DNA from: Atopobium minutum
GTDB lineage: Bacteria; Actinomycetota; Coriobacteriia; Coriobacteriales; Atopobiaceae
DNA: 64,000 nucleotides
Direction: 5' to 3'
NCBI GenBank assembly: GCA_900105895.1
Contig: FNSH01000001.1
Location: forward strand, 1,518,693-1,582,692
This document shows positions 63,367 to 64,000 of this stretch, in pieces; within the stretch, counting starts at the first letter, position 1; each line of letters starts with the position of its first letter. The position numbers were made by a program, and so were the translations under genes. Below the pieces are notes generated by a model. The model did not search any database and had not been told where the DNA came from. It saw only the letters and a list, made by a program, of their open reading frames with translations.

Positions 63367-64000
63367 TTATTTCATCATCTGCTCAAAATAAGAAATGAGC
63401 TTATGATATTCTGCCGTCTGTAAATCAAGTTTCTCATATCCATCTTGTTTGATCAGAAGGACCGTCCGGCAGACTTTCAGTAATAGTTCGATGTCATGCG
63501 TAATAATAAGTGTCGGGCGACCTTTGGCAAGTTCAAAGATAAGCTCGGCGATTTTATCCATGTGCATGTAATCCAAACCGCTGGTCGGCTCATCCAAAAT
63601 AAGAATTTGCTTTTCACTCAAAAAAGCATTGGCGAGAGCCAGCCTTTGCTTTTGCCCGCCGGATAAGTTTTGCGGATGCTCGCTGCGTTTATTCCAAAGA
63701 TCAATATGCTTAATGATCCAAGAAACCTCTGCCAAATAAGCATCGCTTATTTTTTGCCGTTTGCGAGCGCCTCGTTTTCTACGGTATCAAAAAACAGCTG
63801 GTAGTCTACATCCTGCATCATGTAGTAGGCATTTTTCAGTCGTTCTCGCTGAGTTTTTCCCCATGAAATATCTTGCTTCTTGCCGGCAAGTCCGCAGAGA
63901 ACACGACCTAAACTGCTTTTTCCGATACCATTTGTGCCGACAATCCCATGATTTCATCGGAATGTAAGTCGAAGGATAAATTCGAGATGAGTTCTTTTTT
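63367..64000 (-). pseudogene. Partial, frameshifted inverted copy of the ECF ATPase gene
   Basis: This is the mirror of the 3' part of the EcfA gene at 44709-46157. Residues from AEVSWIIK to the C-terminus are intact (63735-63367). Upstream, a run of seven A in the left copy is six here (63750-63755) and another run of four is three (63945-63947), so the frame is broken twice. The 5' part would lie beyond the window. Confidence 0.85.

Larger units (their letters stand above)
54814..64000 (-). repeat. Right arm of the large inverted repeat (continues past the window)
   Basis: This arm is the reverse complement of 45522-54710. Observed differences are one-base homopolymer changes: CCCC at 54994 (left GGG), GGG at 61993 (left four), six T at 63750 (left seven A) and CCC at 63945 (left four G). 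No substitutions were noticed. Confidence 0.97.

Overview
The window looks like chromosomal DNA of an actinobacterium of the Coriobacteriia, most likely an Atopobium/Lancefieldella/Olsenella-like member of the Atopobiaceae. The basis is the UvrC-RapZ-YvcK-WhiA block next to gap-pgk-tpi-secG, the moderate G+C, and several Tat-type lipoprotein binding proteins. The species is not proven from sequence alone. From about 39.15 kb the codon use becomes more A/T-rich and Firmicutes-like, and the content changes to mobile cargo and phage genes.

Region 1 (1-8.1 kb) is the end of a bacterial microcompartment (metabolosome) locus: PduL phosphotransacylase, three BMC-H shell genes in nucleotide-identical 449-bp tandem units, a CoA-acylating aldehyde dehydrogenase with a putative C-terminal encapsulation peptide, then TPR, DUF4037 (nucleotidyltransferase-like), DUF4125 and MerR-family genes (the last three translationally coupled), and an iron-type alcohol dehydrogenase. 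Together they would convert an aldehyde to acyl-CoA, acyl-phosphate and alcohol. The enzyme that makes the aldehyde is not in the window.

Region 2 (8.1-20.7 kb) has a FrdA/NadB-type flavoprotein on the minus strand, divergent from a peptide-family ABC transporter (binding protein, permease, permease-ATPase fusion, ATPase). This is followed by two acetyl-xylan-esterase-family proteins (one without its catalytic triad), a NanA/DapA-family aldolase, a ROK kinase and NanE. The set suggests uptake and catabolism of sialic acid or a related acylated sugar. A 34-bp tandem repeat separates nanE from a convergent ATP-grasp ligase.

Region 3 (20.7-37 kb) is conserved chromosome: ATP-grasp ligase, uvrC, rapZ, yvcK/glmR, whiA, gap, pgk, tpiA, secG and an oppABCDF operon. 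Clear terminators punctuate it. Region 4 (37.2-38.8 kb) is a single SpaA-like LPXTG surface protein followed by two large hairpins.

Region 5 (39.15-46.16 kb) is a transferred cassette: TetR regulator with an operator over its own promoter, a heterodimeric ABC exporter pair, and an ECF module (S component, EcfT, fused double EcfA). Region 6 (46.16-54.7 kb, mostly minus strand) holds two large serine recombinases, two small accessory proteins, and a phage lysis/tail-end module (GH25 lysozyme, holin, small tail-associated proteins, tail protein).

From 54.8 kb to the end the sequence is the reverse complement of 45.5-54.7 kb. It forms an inverted repeat with arms of at least 9.2 kb around a 103-bp unique centre. 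The arms differ only by single-base changes in homopolymers, each of which breaks a gene. This is most simply a fold-back (chimeric-read or assembly) artefact, so the second copy should not be counted as extra gene content until checked.
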